Shown one piece after another: positions 53,506 to 62,412 of a stretch of 64,000 bases of DNA. Made by a program: the position numbers and the translations under genes. This DNA is from Niastella populi (lineage in GTDB: Bacteria > Bacteroidota > Bacteroidia > Chitinophagales > Chitinophagaceae), in NCBI RefSeq assembly GCF_002078015.1, contig NZ_LWBP01000243.1, forward strand, positions 62,001 through 126,000, given 5' to 3'. The stretch's first letter is position 1. Each line of letters starts with the position of its first letter. The notes beneath the pieces are model-generated. The model did not search any database and was not told the origin of the DNA. It saw nothing but the letters and a program-made list of their open reading frames with translations.

Positions 53506-54222
53506 ATGAAAATATTGGGTATGATACCAGCCTTTCCCGCCTGTTTATTGGTGCTGTTCCTGTTGCCTGCTTTTGCAAGCCGGGCACAGGACGCCAATGC
53601 CCTGATAACTAAAGTAAAAGAGAAGCTGGCGATTGTTACCGACTACCAGGCCGAAGGAGTAATGAAAACTGATGTTTCGTTTATGAAAGTGCCTGAGTCA
53701 AAGGTGACCATATATTATAAAAAGCCCGATAAATTCAAGATCAAAAAACAGGACGGTATTTCCATTGTTCCAAAGGGTGGGGGTAATATAAACCTGGCGG
53801 CTTTATTTGAAGGGAATAATTATACCGCCGTACCGGCCGGCAAAGGAACAGTGAACGGCGCAGCGGTGACCATCATTAAATTATTACCGCTCGATGAAAA
53901 AAGCGATGTTGTGGTTTCTACCCTGTATATAGATGAGAAAGACGCGCTGGTGAAAAAGGCTATCATTACAACCCGTGAGAACGGCACCTACGAAATGGAA
54001 ATGCAATACGGTAAGTATACCAGCCGCGGCCTGCCCGATACCATCACCTTCCTGTTTGCCACCAAAGATTATAAACTACCCAAAGGCCTTGCCTTCGATT
54101 ACGATGCAGGCGAACAAAAACCAAAAGCCAATACAGCGAACGGCAGTCAAAAAGGTAAAATTCAGATCTCCTATACCAGCTATAGCATCAACAAAGGATT
54201 GTCGAACGATCTCTTCAAATAA
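53506..54222 (+). CDS. LolA-like outer-membrane lipoprotein carrier homologue
   Basis: A 238-aa protein with signal peptide FPACLLVLFLLPAFASRAQ. The mature part begins DANALITKVKEKLAIVTDYQ and continues as a half-barrel beta-sheet (TIYYKKPDKFKIKKQDGISI), the pattern of LolA/LolB-like proteins. The C-terminal 40 residues are basic and Gly/Asn-rich. Such paralogues in Bacteroidota have no proven substrate, so a role in lipoprotein or lipid handling is inference. It starts 50 bp after the isomerase gene and may be co-transcribed. Confidence 0.75.
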   Translation: MKILGMIPAFPACLLVLFLLPAFASRAQDANALITKVKEKLAIVTDYQAEGVMKTDVSFMKVPESKVTIYYKKPDKFKIKKQDGISIVPKGGGNINLAALFEGNNYTAVPAGKGTVNGAAVTIIKLLPLDEKSDVVVSTLYIDEKDALVKKAIITTRENGTYEMEMQYGKYTSRGLPDTITFLFATKDYKLPKGLAFDYDAGEQKPKANTANGSQKGKIQISYTSYSINKGLSNDLFK

Positions 54223-54608
54223 GGTTTATAATAACATTCAACATGGATGTTTTAAAGTGCTATTGATTTATATCAAATAGTTTTTTGTTGATAAAATTCA
54301 TATTGGTGATTATCAGCCAGTTGATGGGTAAGTGCTATTCTTTATTATTTTTTAAGAGAAATAATATATTCAACACATGCGTTATATAAGCGCATTTTTA
54401 AATGTGAATAGTACACCTGAAAACTGAAAACATGTCTTTATTCCTGCGGCTCTTTCAATTACCCTCCGGTAATTATCATTCATTAAGTACCTGTGCTGTT
54501 GTTTCGGGAAGAACAGTTAAAGACTACAGATAGCGGGTTAAGTACCAGCATTCCAACTAAAAATATTCTCTTTCTATTGGCCCCGGATTAGATACCTGTA
54601 TTTGGCAT

Positions 54609-54821
54609 GATATCGTTGCTCTGATGCGTGAACTTACCGTTTAAACCTTAGCTTATGCGTTGCATAGATGGTTAACTAACCATTTAACTTATCAGCGAAC
54701 CTTGACCTATGTTTTTGCATGAAGAAATAGTTGCAATGACTGGCATCTTATTTCTTAAACCTTAGCTTATGGCAGAGATAGTTGCTCTTACCGGCAATCG
54801 TATTTCTTAAACCTTAGCCTA
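54609..54821. repeat. Three imperfect 47-48-bp repeats
   Basis: Copies at 54609-54656, 54724-54770 and 54775-54821. Each runs from GATATCGTTGC / GAAATAGTTGC / GAGATAGTTGC to TTAAACCTTAGCyTA. Copies 2 and 3 are almost adjacent. In one frame each reads as a short peptide tail ending at a stop (IVALMRELTV, EEIVAMTGILFLKP, AEIVALTGNRIS). Confidence 0.75.
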
Positions 54822-54843
54822 CTTGTCCTATCAAAATAAAAAT

Positions 54844-54867
54844 CCCTCCTGACTTTGGTCGGGAGGG
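54844..54867 (-). terminator. Intrinsic terminator of pdxA
   Basis: CCCTCCTGAC / GTCGGGAGGG stem with TTTG loop. On the minus strand it is followed by ATTTTTATTTTG. Confidence 0.85.
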
Positions 54868-54894
54868 TATTTTGTTTATTCGTTGTTCTTCATA

Positions 54895-55995
54895 TTATTC
54901 GTTGTTCGTATCTTCTTCTATCTTCTCATCTTCCACATTTGCCAGGATAGCGGGGGTAACTTTCTTCACCGGGTTGCGATGGCTTTCGAAGTAACCCTGA
55001 CGGCGATTGATGATATCAATACATTCGAAAATAGCGGTCAGGAATGAACTGTGATCTGCTTTGTTCTTTCCGGCAATATCAAAGGCTGTTCCATGATCGG
55101 GTGAAGTGCGTACAGCCGGTAAACCCGCGGTATAATTAACGCCTTCGCCAATAGCCAGTGATTTGAAAGGGATCAATCCCTGGTCGTGGTACATAGCCAG
55201 CACCGCATCGAATTTTTCATAGTGCCTGCGGGCGAAGAAACCATCGGCGCTATATGGTCCCATAGCCAGCATAAAATGACGTGCGTCTTTTATAGCAGGT
55301 TTGATTATCTCCTCTTCTTCACGGCCAATCAATCCTTCATCGCCGGCGTGCGGGTTCAAACCCAGTACGGCTACTTTGGGTTTATCAATACCAAAATCTT
55401 TAATAAGTGAATTATTGATGATGCTGAGCTTCGACAGAATATTATCGCGGGTAACATATTTGGCGGCTTCGCTTACGGGAACATGCTCGCTTAATAAACC
55501 TACTCTGAAATTACCGGCAACCATCAGCATCGCTACATCCTGTACGCCAAAAATATGTTTCAGGTAGGGCGTATGGCCTGTATAGTTAAATTCATTGCTG
55601 TGGGTATTCTTTTTATGAATAGGGGCGGTAACCAGCCCATGGATCTTGTTTTCCTTCAGCGCCTGAACCGCGGTGGTAAGCGATTTAATGGCATATTTAC
55701 CGCCAATATCGGAAAGCTGGCCGGGCGTAATGCCAACCTCTTCTTCCCAGCAATTGAAGATATTGATCTGTTTAATGTTCACGCGATTCAGTTCCTTAAT
55801 GCTTTGATAGCTGAAATTGATATCGGGTACTGATTTGCGGTAAAAATTGATGACCTTGTTAGATGCGAAAATAACGGGAGTACAAAGTTCGAGCAGGCGA
55901 TGGTCGTTGAGGGTCTTAATGACAAGTTCAGTACCAATACCGTTCAAATCGCCTATCGAAATGCCTATTATGGGTTTTTGTTGTTGTGCGTTCAT
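54895..55995 (-). CDS. pdxA: 4-hydroxythreonine-4-phosphate dehydrogenase
   Basis: A 366-aa protein. N-terminal ISIGDLNGIGTELVIKTL, substrate-site LVTAPIHKKN and HTPYLKHIFG (metal His), NPHAGDEGLIGREE, MYHDQGLIPFKSLA (metal His) and SPDHGTAFDIAGK are all in family order. It oxidises 4-phosphohydroxythreonine in pyridoxal phosphate synthesis (DXP-dependent route). The last 25 residues are an acidic extension (EDEKIEED). Monocistronic here; pdxJ and pdxB are not nearby. Confidence 0.95.
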   Translation of the reverse strand: MNAQQQKPIIGISIGDLNGIGTELVIKTLNDHRLLELCTPVIFASNKVINFYRKSVPDINFSYQSIKELNRVNIKQINIFNCWEEEVGITPGQLSDIGGKYAIKSLTTAVQALKENKIHGLVTAPIHKKNTHSNEFNYTGHTPYLKHIFGVQDVAMLMVAGNFRVGLLSEHVPVSEAAKYVTRDNILSKLSIINNSLIKDFGIDKPKVAVLGLNPHAGDEGLIGREEEEIIKPAIKDARHFMLAMGPYSADGFFARRHYEKFDAVLAMYHDQGLIPFKSLAIGEGVNYTAGLPAVRTSPDHGTAFDIAGKNKADHSSFLTAIFECIDIINRRQGYFESHRNPVKKVTPAILANVEDEKIEEDTNNE

Positions 55996-56432
55996 TGTGA
56001 GTTTACTATTGAAGCGGCTAATTTACGATATAATGTTCAAGGAAAACCGGAAGCTTACTGCTTCTGCCTTCAGCAGGGCAGCCGGTAAGCTACAAATAAA
56101 GGCATATCGTGCGTGCGCCAAAGTAATACATGCCACCCCGGTTCTGCGCAAAAGTGTTCAGGCCACATAGCTCCATATCTCTTTTTAACCCCTGTTTTTA
56201 GGTATTAATACCTACAATCCATGGGAAACCAATTATCAATACATGCCATTATATATTTATTCTATATGATTGTAATATAATGTTTTATACATTTGTTGTG
56301 ATCAATCGACCCTACTACAGAAACACTAAAAATTATGTATACCTTTTCCTTCTGAGCTGGCCAGTATGCGGATACCCGCACAGGGATTTTTGAGTAGTGT
56401 TGAATTGAGATTGAAGAATAAAATCCGATTGT
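55996..56432. other. Divergent intergenic region
   Basis: A 437-bp region between pdxA and a T9SS gene. I see no repeat, hairpin or supported ORF. Confidence 0.35.
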
Positions 56433-58409
56433 ATGAAAGTCCGTATTGGTGAAAACATTCCCTTGCTGCTGCTCCTCCTGAGCACTACCTGGGCACAGGC
56501 GCAGATAACCTCGCCGATCATCAGGGGAAAATTTGGTGTAGATGCCGATGTGCAGAACAACTGGTTCAATAATGGTGTGCTCACTGGCAATGACGACTGG
56601 TATTTCAGGAACGGCTCCTCCGGCAGCAGTGTTTTTGTGATAGATACTACCGGCGCTGCCGCCATTACAGCGAAATATGCCGCCGGCATAGAGCTTACCA
56701 CTCCTTTCTTTCGCAAAATGAATTATCCGGTACATTCCCAACTCGATGGTTCAAAGACATTGATAGACGCTATGTTTGTGCGCGACTATCATAATATTGA
56801 TTCAACCGTGTTTGCATCGGGTTCCAATAAGAACGGCATGAGCCCGGCAAGCTGGTCGTGCCCCCAATATCAGGGTATACCAAATAAGAACGATATTCTC
56901 GATGCCTATGTACATATACGACGCGAAGGCCCAACCTTATCAATAGCCGATACGCTCTGGATGTTTGGCGGTGTTGCCCTGGAATCAAACAATGGTAACC
57001 GCTATTTTGATTTTGAGTTATACCAGACCGATATTTTATACACCCGCGGTACGCAGGCTTTTACCGGTTATGGCCCCGATGCCGGGCATACTTCATGGAA
57101 ATTCGACGCTTCAGGTAAATTAACCCATGCCGGGGATATCATATTCTCGGCAGATTTTGGCGGTTCTACCCTCAGCTCGATCGAAGCGCGCATCTGGATC
57201 GACAGGGCCTCCCTGTCAATTACACCTTCCTCTTTCGACTGGACGGGCACTTTCGATGGCGCTCATTCCGGTTCGCAATTCGGTTATGCAGGAATACAAC
57301 CCAAAACCGGCGATCCTTTTTATTTTGGAACCGCCAATGCAAATACTACCTGGGCCGGCGCATTTAAACTGGTTAGAGCTGATAACAGCGTTGTAACGAG
57401 TTTTGAAACAAACCAGTTCATGGAGTTTGGCGTTAACCTTACCGTATTAGGGTTAAACCCGGCCACACTCATTGGAGTTAACAGTTGCAGTTTGCCCTTT
57501 AGTAAGATATTGGTTAAAACGCGTTCCTCCACTTCATTCAGCGCCGAGTTAAAAGATTTTGTCGGTCCGCTCGATCTGTTTCTGCCGCCGCCGGCAACCG
57601 CCGCCGCGGATATACCCATGTATTGCGGCGCCATTGGTATTAGTCAGCTTGATGTGGTAAATCCTTACTCAACGTCTGTTTATACCTGGACCACCAGCAA
57701 CGGCCATATTGTAGGTTCACATACCGGTCCGTCAATTGTCGTTGATCATCCGGGAACATATGTCGTTACCCAAACACTTGAAAACGGTTGCCCAATCTAT
57801 GCAACCGATACGGTAGTGATCACCCACGACCCGCATTGCACCGCTCTTGCCAATAATGAAATGACTTTTAACGGAACGGCTGCAAACGGCAATGTACAGT
57901 TGAACTGGTCGGTTACAAAGAACCACGAGATACAACATTTCACCGTTGAAAGAAGTATCGATGATGTTCATTTTACATTGATCGATACCGTTAACAGCCA
58001 TCCATCCACTTCGCGGTATGCTGCCTACAGGCTCGTCGATGATGTGCAGGGGCTGCGAACCTCGTATGCGTATTATCGTATAAAAATATCTGCACGCAAT
58101 GGCGAAGTGCAATATAGCAAAGTGATAAAAGTAGCGCTAAGCACTGGCGCCGTTACGGGTGTTACTTTGCAGCCGAACCCTGTACGCGACCGCGTACAGA
58201 TCATTATACATTCAATGGCCGATAGAGATGTTCGGGTGAAGATCTATGATGTAACGGGTCAGCTATTGAAGACGTTGAATACACAGGTGCAGCAAGGGTA
58301 TTCTTCCGTTAGTATAAATGATTTTCGCAGTTGGGCAAAGGGAGTGTATACAGTAAAAGTACTTGCAGGCAATGACGTGTTTATTGATAGAATGATACTG
58401 GTAAAATAA
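56433..58409 (+). CDS. Secreted protein with T9SS C-terminal sorting domain
   Basis: A 658-aa protein with a signal peptide (core LLLLLLSTTWAQAQ). Residues about 25-385 are a long beta-rich domain (GKFGVDADVQNNWFNNGVLT, DAYVHIRREGPTLSIADTLW). A PKD/Ig-like module with paired cysteines lies at about 390-475 (YTWTTSNGHIVGSHTG, ENGCPIYATDTVVITHD). A fibronectin-like segment (NVQLNWSVTKNHEIQHFTVE) follows. The type A sorting domain starts LQPNPVRDRV and ends DRMILVK. Extracellular, possibly adhesive. Confidence 0.85.
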   Translation: MKVRIGENIPLLLLLLSTTWAQAQITSPIIRGKFGVDADVQNNWFNNGVLTGNDDWYFRNGSSGSSVFVIDTTGAAAITAKYAAGIELTTPFFRKMNYPVHSQLDGSKTLIDAMFVRDYHNIDSTVFASGSNKNGMSPASWSCPQYQGIPNKNDILDAYVHIRREGPTLSIADTLWMFGGVALESNNGNRYFDFELYQTDILYTRGTQAFTGYGPDAGHTSWKFDASGKLTHAGDIIFSADFGGSTLSSIEARIWIDRASLSITPSSFDWTGTFDGAHSGSQFGYAGIQPKTGDPFYFGTANANTTWAGAFKLVRADNSVVTSFETNQFMEFGVNLTVLGLNPATLIGVNSCSLPFSKILVKTRSSTSFSAELKDFVGPLDLFLPPPATAAADIPMYCGAIGISQLDVVNPYSTSVYTWTTSNGHIVGSHTGPSIVVDHPGTYVVTQTLENGCPIYATDTVVITHDPHCTALANNEMTFNGTAANGNVQLNWSVTKNHEIQHFTVERSIDDVHFTLIDTVNSHPSTSRYAAYRLVDDVQGLRTSYAYYRIKISARNGEVQYSKVIKVALSTGAVTGVTLQPNPVRDRVQIIIHSMADRDVRVKIYDVTGQLLKTLNTQVQQGYSSVSINDFRSWAKGVYTVKVLAGNDVFIDRMILVK

Positions 58410-58551
58410 CGATGTGTTGTTTGTGGCGTATGCAACAGGCGATTAATTCATCGATCTTATAGAATTATACATACATAAATGTTTATTTTATCTTCCTGTT
58501 ACCAATAATTTTTTGAATGGTACGTTTATAGGTTCCGTAGATCCGTATTTT

Positions 58552-59019
58552 ATGAAGAACACCCTATTGGCTGTGTTGATCATAACTGTATGTTGTGAAC
58601 ATACACAGGCACAAAATAACCCACAGCGTTCGCCCGGTTATATCAAATACCAGGGTACTCAGCCGGCACAACCTGCCGGTAAGAGATCTTCAGCAAAATA
58701 TACTACAAATGATGGCGCGGTAACAACCGATAAACTTGCCAACGATATTTTTATTTCAAACATAACTGCCGATGGCACGGTAACGACCGATAAACTGGCC
58801 GGTGATATCCTTAATGTAATGAAAGGCGGTAACAGGGGCGTAAATGCCAATGCAGCCATTGAAAAGCTACCGGCTTCGGTTCCGTTATACAGTGCCGATG
58901 TAAGCAAAAGGCATTCCTATGCAGGGTATATGCAGCGGGTGATGTTGCAGAGCCGGTATGCTCAAAGCATTTCTTCAATTTCTAAAAGAACAGGATGGTT
59001 ACAATATAAGGTTGACTAA
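58552..59019 (+). CDS. Small secreted protein with VTTDKLA repeats
   Basis: A 155-aa protein from the ATG at 58552, which begins a signal peptide (KNTLLAVLIITVCCEHTQAQ). The 13 codons upstream from the TTG are not signal-like. The mature part contains two copies of DGxVTTDKLAxDI (residues about 55-90), a motif otherwise frequent in tail-fibre-like and T9SS repeat proteins. The rest is basic. No sorting domain. It follows the T9SS gene and could be its accessory, but no function is known. Confidence 0.65.
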   Translation: MKNTLLAVLIITVCCEHTQAQNNPQRSPGYIKYQGTQPAQPAGKRSSAKYTTNDGAVTTDKLANDIFISNITADGTVTTDKLAGDILNVMKGGNRGVNANAAIEKLPASVPLYSADVSKRHSYAGYMQRVMLQSRYAQSISSISKRTGWLQYKVD

Positions 59020-59160
59020 GGTTTAAGTTTCATGCGGATCAAGAAGAGGTACGGTTGTCTTTCATTCCTGAATGCAAACCCTGCCTCTTATTTTTTCCCC
59101 TCCCTCAAAAGGGAAGGCCTCGGGAATTTGATCGGAAATCGCAAAATTCGGGTTCCCCCT

Positions 59161-59195
59161 TATCAACTTGTAAACCCCGTCAACTTGTCAACTTC
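59161..59195. repeat. Stuttering repeat, inverse GTTGACAAG family
   Basis: TATCAACTTGTAAACCCCGT and CAACTTGTCAACTTC follow in tandem immediately upstream of the ksgA -7 box. Confidence 0.55.
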
Positions 59196-59199
59196 TTCG

Positions 59200-59207
59200 T
59201 ACTTTTG
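59200..59207 (+). promoter_or_regulatory. -7 box of ksgA
   Basis: TACTTTTG, only 4 bp before the GTG start codon, which predicts a leaderless or nearly leaderless mRNA. Confidence 0.6.
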
Positions 59208-59211
59208 CCCT

Positions 59212-59964
59212 GTGTATACACTCAAAAAATCATTGGGGCAGCATTTTCTGGTCGACGAAAATATCTGCCGTAAAATCGTGCAGGCCCTGCAACAACATCC
59301 GTTTCAACGGTTACTGGAGGTAGGCCCGGGCGGCGGCGCATTGACCAAATATTTACTCGGTTTGCCCGGTATCGACTTTAAATGCGTTGAGCTCGACGAA
59401 GAGAAAGTGAACTGGTTAAAGCAGCAGTACCCGGCTTTGCAAACAAAGATCATTCACCACGATTTCCTGACGGTTGACCAGCCTTTTAGTGATCCATTTA
59501 CACTGGTTGGCAACTTCCCTTACAATATTTCTTCCCAGATCTTATTCAGGGTGCTGGAATGGAAGGGCAGTGTAGAGGTGGTGATAGGCATGTTCCAGAA
59601 AGAAGTAGCACAGCGGGTGGTTGCGCGTGAGGGCAATAAAGTGTACGGTATTTTAAGTGTGCTGGTACAGGCGTTTTTCGATGTAGAATATTTGTTTGAA
59701 GTGCATGAGAATGCGTTCAACCCGCCCCCAAAAGTTAAAAGCGCGGTTATACGGCTAACGCCGAGGCAGGCCATACCCGAAATGAGTAGTGAAAGAAGGT
59801 TCTTTGTGCTGGTAAAAACTGCTTTCAACCAACGGCGCAAGACCTTGCGTAATGCGGTAAAAAGTTTATATACTCCCGAAGCATTGAAAGACCCCATATT
59901 CGATAAAAGGGCCGAACAATTGACGGTAAATGATTTTGCCCGGCTTACATTTACAATGAAATAA
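59212..59964 (+). CDS. ksgA: 16S rRNA (adenine1518-N6/adenine1519-N6) dimethyltransferase
   Basis: A 250-aa enzyme (also rsmA). The start is the GTG at 59212, giving the conserved opening YTLKKSLGQHFLVDENICRK. The 60 extra codons of the longer frame are repeat-derived. SAM-binding LEVGPGGGALTKYL, the acidic ELDEEK loop and the catalytic NFPYNISSQI are present, with NFPY in place of the common NLPY. The C-terminal RNA-binding helices contain FNQRRKTLRNA. It methylates two adenines near the 3' end of 16S rRNA. Confidence 0.95.
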   Translation: MYTLKKSLGQHFLVDENICRKIVQALQQHPFQRLLEVGPGGGALTKYLLGLPGIDFKCVELDEEKVNWLKQQYPALQTKIIHHDFLTVDQPFSDPFTLVGNFPYNISSQILFRVLEWKGSVEVVIGMFQKEVAQRVVAREGNKVYGILSVLVQAFFDVEYLFEVHENAFNPPPKVKSAVIRLTPRQAIPEMSSERRFFVLVKTAFNQRRKTLRNAVKSLYTPEALKDPIFDKRAEQLTVNDFARLTFTMK

Positions 59965-60035
59965 TTAAAGCTAATGGGTAGGTTACTGGCCGGCAGGCGC
60001 GTAGCTTACCCTGTGATATATTGAACTCCATTAAG

Positions 60036-60959
60036 ATGAAAAAAGTTATTATTACGGCCAAAGTACACGATTGGCTTTTAGAACAGTTACAGAAAAAAGG
60101 GTTTACCATACAACATGTTCCGGCTATCACTTATGAAGAACTGCTGGAAATTATTCATGAAGCGGAAGGGTTGATCGTTACCACCCGTATAAAGATCGAT
60201 AAAGCCCTGCTCGACCGGGCAACGAATTTGAAATGGATCGGCCGCCTTGGCAGCGGTATGGAATTGATCGATGTTACCTATGCTGAAAGCAAAGGGATAA
60301 AATGCGTAAGCAGTCCCGAAGGCAATCGCAATGCAGTTGCCGAACATTCACTGGGAATGTTGTTAAGCCTTATGAACCGCATGAACAGCAGTATGCAGGA
60401 GATCAGGGAAGGCAAATGGATGCGTGATGCCAACCGGGGTATCGAGCTTACCGGCAAAACGGTGGGTATAATCGGCTATGGCAATACCGGCAGCGCCTTT
60501 GCCCGTTTACTGGCCCCGTTCGATGTTACGGTGCTGGCCTGCGATAAATATAAATTTGATTTCGCAAAAGGCTATGTACGTGAAGCCAACCTGGAACAGA
60601 TAACCCGTTATGCCGATGTGGTTAGTTTACATCTTCCATTGACCGATGAAACTTTTCATTTTGCCAATGATGCTTTTTTCAATGCCCTTCAACGTAAACC
60701 GTTTTTTTTGAATGCGTCGCGCGGCAAGGTGCAGGAAACCGGAGCTATTATAAGGGCATTGCAGAATAATAAAATTGCCGGCGCCGGCCTCGATGTACTG
60801 GAAAATGAGAAGATCGAAACCTGGACCGGGGTTGAGAAGCAGGAGCTTGACTGGCTTTTGCAACAGCCCAATGTGTTGATTACGCCCCATATTGCCGGGT
60901 ATAGTCATGAGGCATATCATAAAATGGCCAGTGTGGTATTGGAAAAGCTGGGAATATAG
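60036..60959 (+). CDS. D-isomer-specific 2-hydroxyacid dehydrogenase
   Basis: A 307-aa enzyme from the ATG at 60036. Substrate domain 1-95 and 275-307. NAD-binding [16 protein letters not shown] at about residue 145 and the acidic residue ending the next strand (LACDKY). Catalytic Arg in LNASRGK, Glu in [10 protein letters not shown], His in [11 protein letters not shown]. This resembles SerA or glycerate dehydrogenases without an ACT domain. The substrate cannot be set from sequence alone. It follows ksgA by 71 bp. Confidence 0.9.
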   Translation: MKKVIITAKVHDWLLEQLQKKGFTIQHVPAITYEELLEIIHEAEGLIVTTRIKIDKALLDRATNLKWIGRLGSGMELIDVTYAESKGIKCVSSPEGNRNAVAEHSLGMLLSLMNRMNSSMQEIREGKWMRDANRGIELTGKTVGIIGYGNTGSAFARLLAPFDVTVLACDKYKFDFAKGYVREANLEQITRYADVVSLHLPLTDETFHFANDAFFNALQRKPFFLNASRGKVQETGAIIRALQNNKIAGAGLDVLENEKIETWTGVEKQELDWLLQQPNVLITPHIAGYSHEAYHKMASVVLEKLGI

Positions 60960-61105
60960 AACTTTATTGTCAGGCCCGAACCGTGCCCTGAAGTTTTGTA
61001 TATGAATAGCCTGGAATCTAATGAGTTTTTAATGCCGGTACCATTTTTAACGGTTAGCCGGTTAAAAAATAAACCCCGGGATCTTAATCATTCTGAAAAA
61101 AACTT

Positions 61106-61113
61106 TATTTTTG
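61106..61113 (+). promoter_or_regulatory. -7 box of greA
   Basis: TATTTTTG, upstream of a terminator hairpin that lies in the greA leader. Confidence 0.6.
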
Positions 61114-61129
61114 TTTTATAACAGTAGTG

Positions 61130-61163
61130 CAACGCTTCAGCCCAGAGGCGTTGTTCTTTTTTT
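61130..61163 (+). terminator. Intrinsic terminator in the greA leader (attenuator or leader-RNA end)
   Basis: CAACGCTTC (61130-61138) pairs with GAGGCGTTG (61145-61153) around a 6-nt loop, with one wobble pair, followed by TTCTTTTTTTC. It lies between the -7 box and the greA start at 61216. Confidence 0.75.
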
Positions 61164-61215
61164 CTGTTTATAGCCGAACACCAAATTATATCTGGTTTAA
61201 AATAAGGAGGTTTTT

Positions 61216-61689
61216 ATGAGTAGTGTTTTATACGTTACAAAAGAAACGCTTGAGCAAATGAAAGAGGAGTTGTTGCGTATGCGTACGATTGATCGTCCGG
61301 CGGCTGCCCGGGCTATCGCAGAAGCGCGTGAGAAAGGAGATTTGAAAGAAAACGCTGAATACGATGCTGCCAAGGAAGCCCAGGGCATTCTGGAGGCTAA
61401 ATTAAAAAAGCTGGAAAACGATATTGCCAGTGTTCGTATATTAGATACTGAGAATGTAGATACCAGCAAGGTGTCTATTCTCACAAAAGTTACCATCACC
61501 AATCTTGCCAATAAGAAAAAGATCACCTATACCATCGTTTCTGAAAAAGAGGCCGATCTGAAACTGGGAAAGATCTCTATTACTTCACCTATTGGCCAGG
61601 GCCTTCTTGGCAAAGTTGTAGGCGACGTGGCGGAGGTTCAGGTGCCTGCCGGTACGCTCAAATTTAAAATTGAAGATATCTCTGTTTAA
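61216..61689 (+). CDS. greA: Transcription elongation factor GreA
   Basis: A 157-aa protein. The N-terminal coiled coil (residues about 1-75) carries the acidic tip in DLKENAEYDAAKEAQ, which reaches the polymerase active site to cut backtracked RNA. The C-terminal FKBP-like domain contains ISITSPIGQGLLGKVVGDVA. Full family length. The start is preceded by a rare, perfect Shine-Dalgarno AAGGAGG. The leader contains a complete intrinsic terminator, so expression may depend on read-through. Confidence 0.96.
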   Translation: MSSVLYVTKETLEQMKEELLRMRTIDRPAAARAIAEAREKGDLKENAEYDAAKEAQGILEAKLKKLENDIASVRILDTENVDTSKVSILTKVTITNLANKKKITYTIVSEKEADLKLGKISITSPIGQGLLGKVVGDVAEVQVPAGTLKFKIEDISV

Positions 61690-61758
61690 GTACAGCGAAC
61701 CATTCTCCCATTGGTTGCAATCTGCATTCAATCATATTAAATAAGAATAACCGGACGT

Positions 61759-62154
61759 ATGACCATTTTTTCAAAGATCATAGCCGGTGAAATACCGGCT
61801 TATAAGATTGCTGAAGATGATCAGTTCTTCGCATTCCTCGATATTTTTCCGTTAGTGGAAGGGCATGTACTGGTGATACCGAAACTGGAGATCGATAAGT
61901 TTTTCGATGTGCCCGACGACTACCTGAGCCGGATGCTGGTATTTTCGAAACCCATAGCAAAAGCAATTGAAAAGGCGTTTCCCTGTAACCGGGTAGGCCT
62001 GGCGGTTGTTGGGCTTGAGGTGCCGCATGCGCATTTACATTTGGTACCTATAAATGGCATCGATGATCTCAATTTTACCCGTGGCAAATTAAAACTGTCG
62101 CCCGAACAACTGAAGTCAGCGCAGGAGAAGATAGTTAGGGAGTTGACGAGTTAG
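61759..62154 (+). CDS. HIT-family nucleotide-binding protein
   Basis: A 131-aa histidine-triad hydrolase. N-terminal FSKIIAGEIPAYKI, ALDIFPLVEGHVLVIPK-type strand and the triad VPHAHLHLVPI near residue 90-100. The first His of the triad region and its spacing are intact. Typical HinT/HIT length. It hydrolyses nucleotide phosphoramidates or related adenylates. It follows greA by 69 bp on the same strand and is probably co-transcribed. Confidence 0.93.
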   Translation: MTIFSKIIAGEIPAYKIAEDDQFFAFLDIFPLVEGHVLVIPKLEIDKFFDVPDDYLSRMLVFSKPIAKAIEKAFPCNRVGLAVVGLEVPHAHLHLVPINGIDDLNFTRGKLKLSPEQLKSAQEKIVRELTS

Positions 62155-62412
62155 CATGTTGACAAGTTAACCGGGAGTTGAAAAGCTGATAAAGATGATA
62201 GCGTTAACAGAGGAAAGGCAGGGAGGTTGACAGGTTGACAAGGAATGCGAGCTTCGCGGGCGGGTTTTGTTAGGTATCATGATGGCCGGCAAAATGTGAA
62301 CCTCGCATTTGAACGACCCTTTCACGATTGCCGATTCACGCTTGCCAATTAATGCGCGGCTCGAGTTTGAACGACCCTTTCACGATTCACGTTTGCCCTT
62401 TCACGATTCACG
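62144..62412. repeat. Composite stuttering-word tract between HIT and ruvC genes
   Basis: AGTTGACGAGTTAGCATGTT, GACAAGTTAACCGG and GAGGTTGACAGGTTGACAAG lie at 62144-62245. TTTCACGATTGCCGATTCAC and TTTCACGATTCACG words lie at 62318-62412, including GTTTGAACGACCCTTTCACG at its end. GAACGACCCTTTCACGATT occurs twice. Confidence 0.65.

Larger units (their letters stand above)
54223..54894. other. Gene-free region between convergent genes with 47-bp repeats
   Basis: A 672-bp AT-rich region. It contains three imperfect 47-48-bp repeats (54609-54821) and a terminator of the pdxA gene (54844-54867). No gene of normal size is present. Confidence 0.5.
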
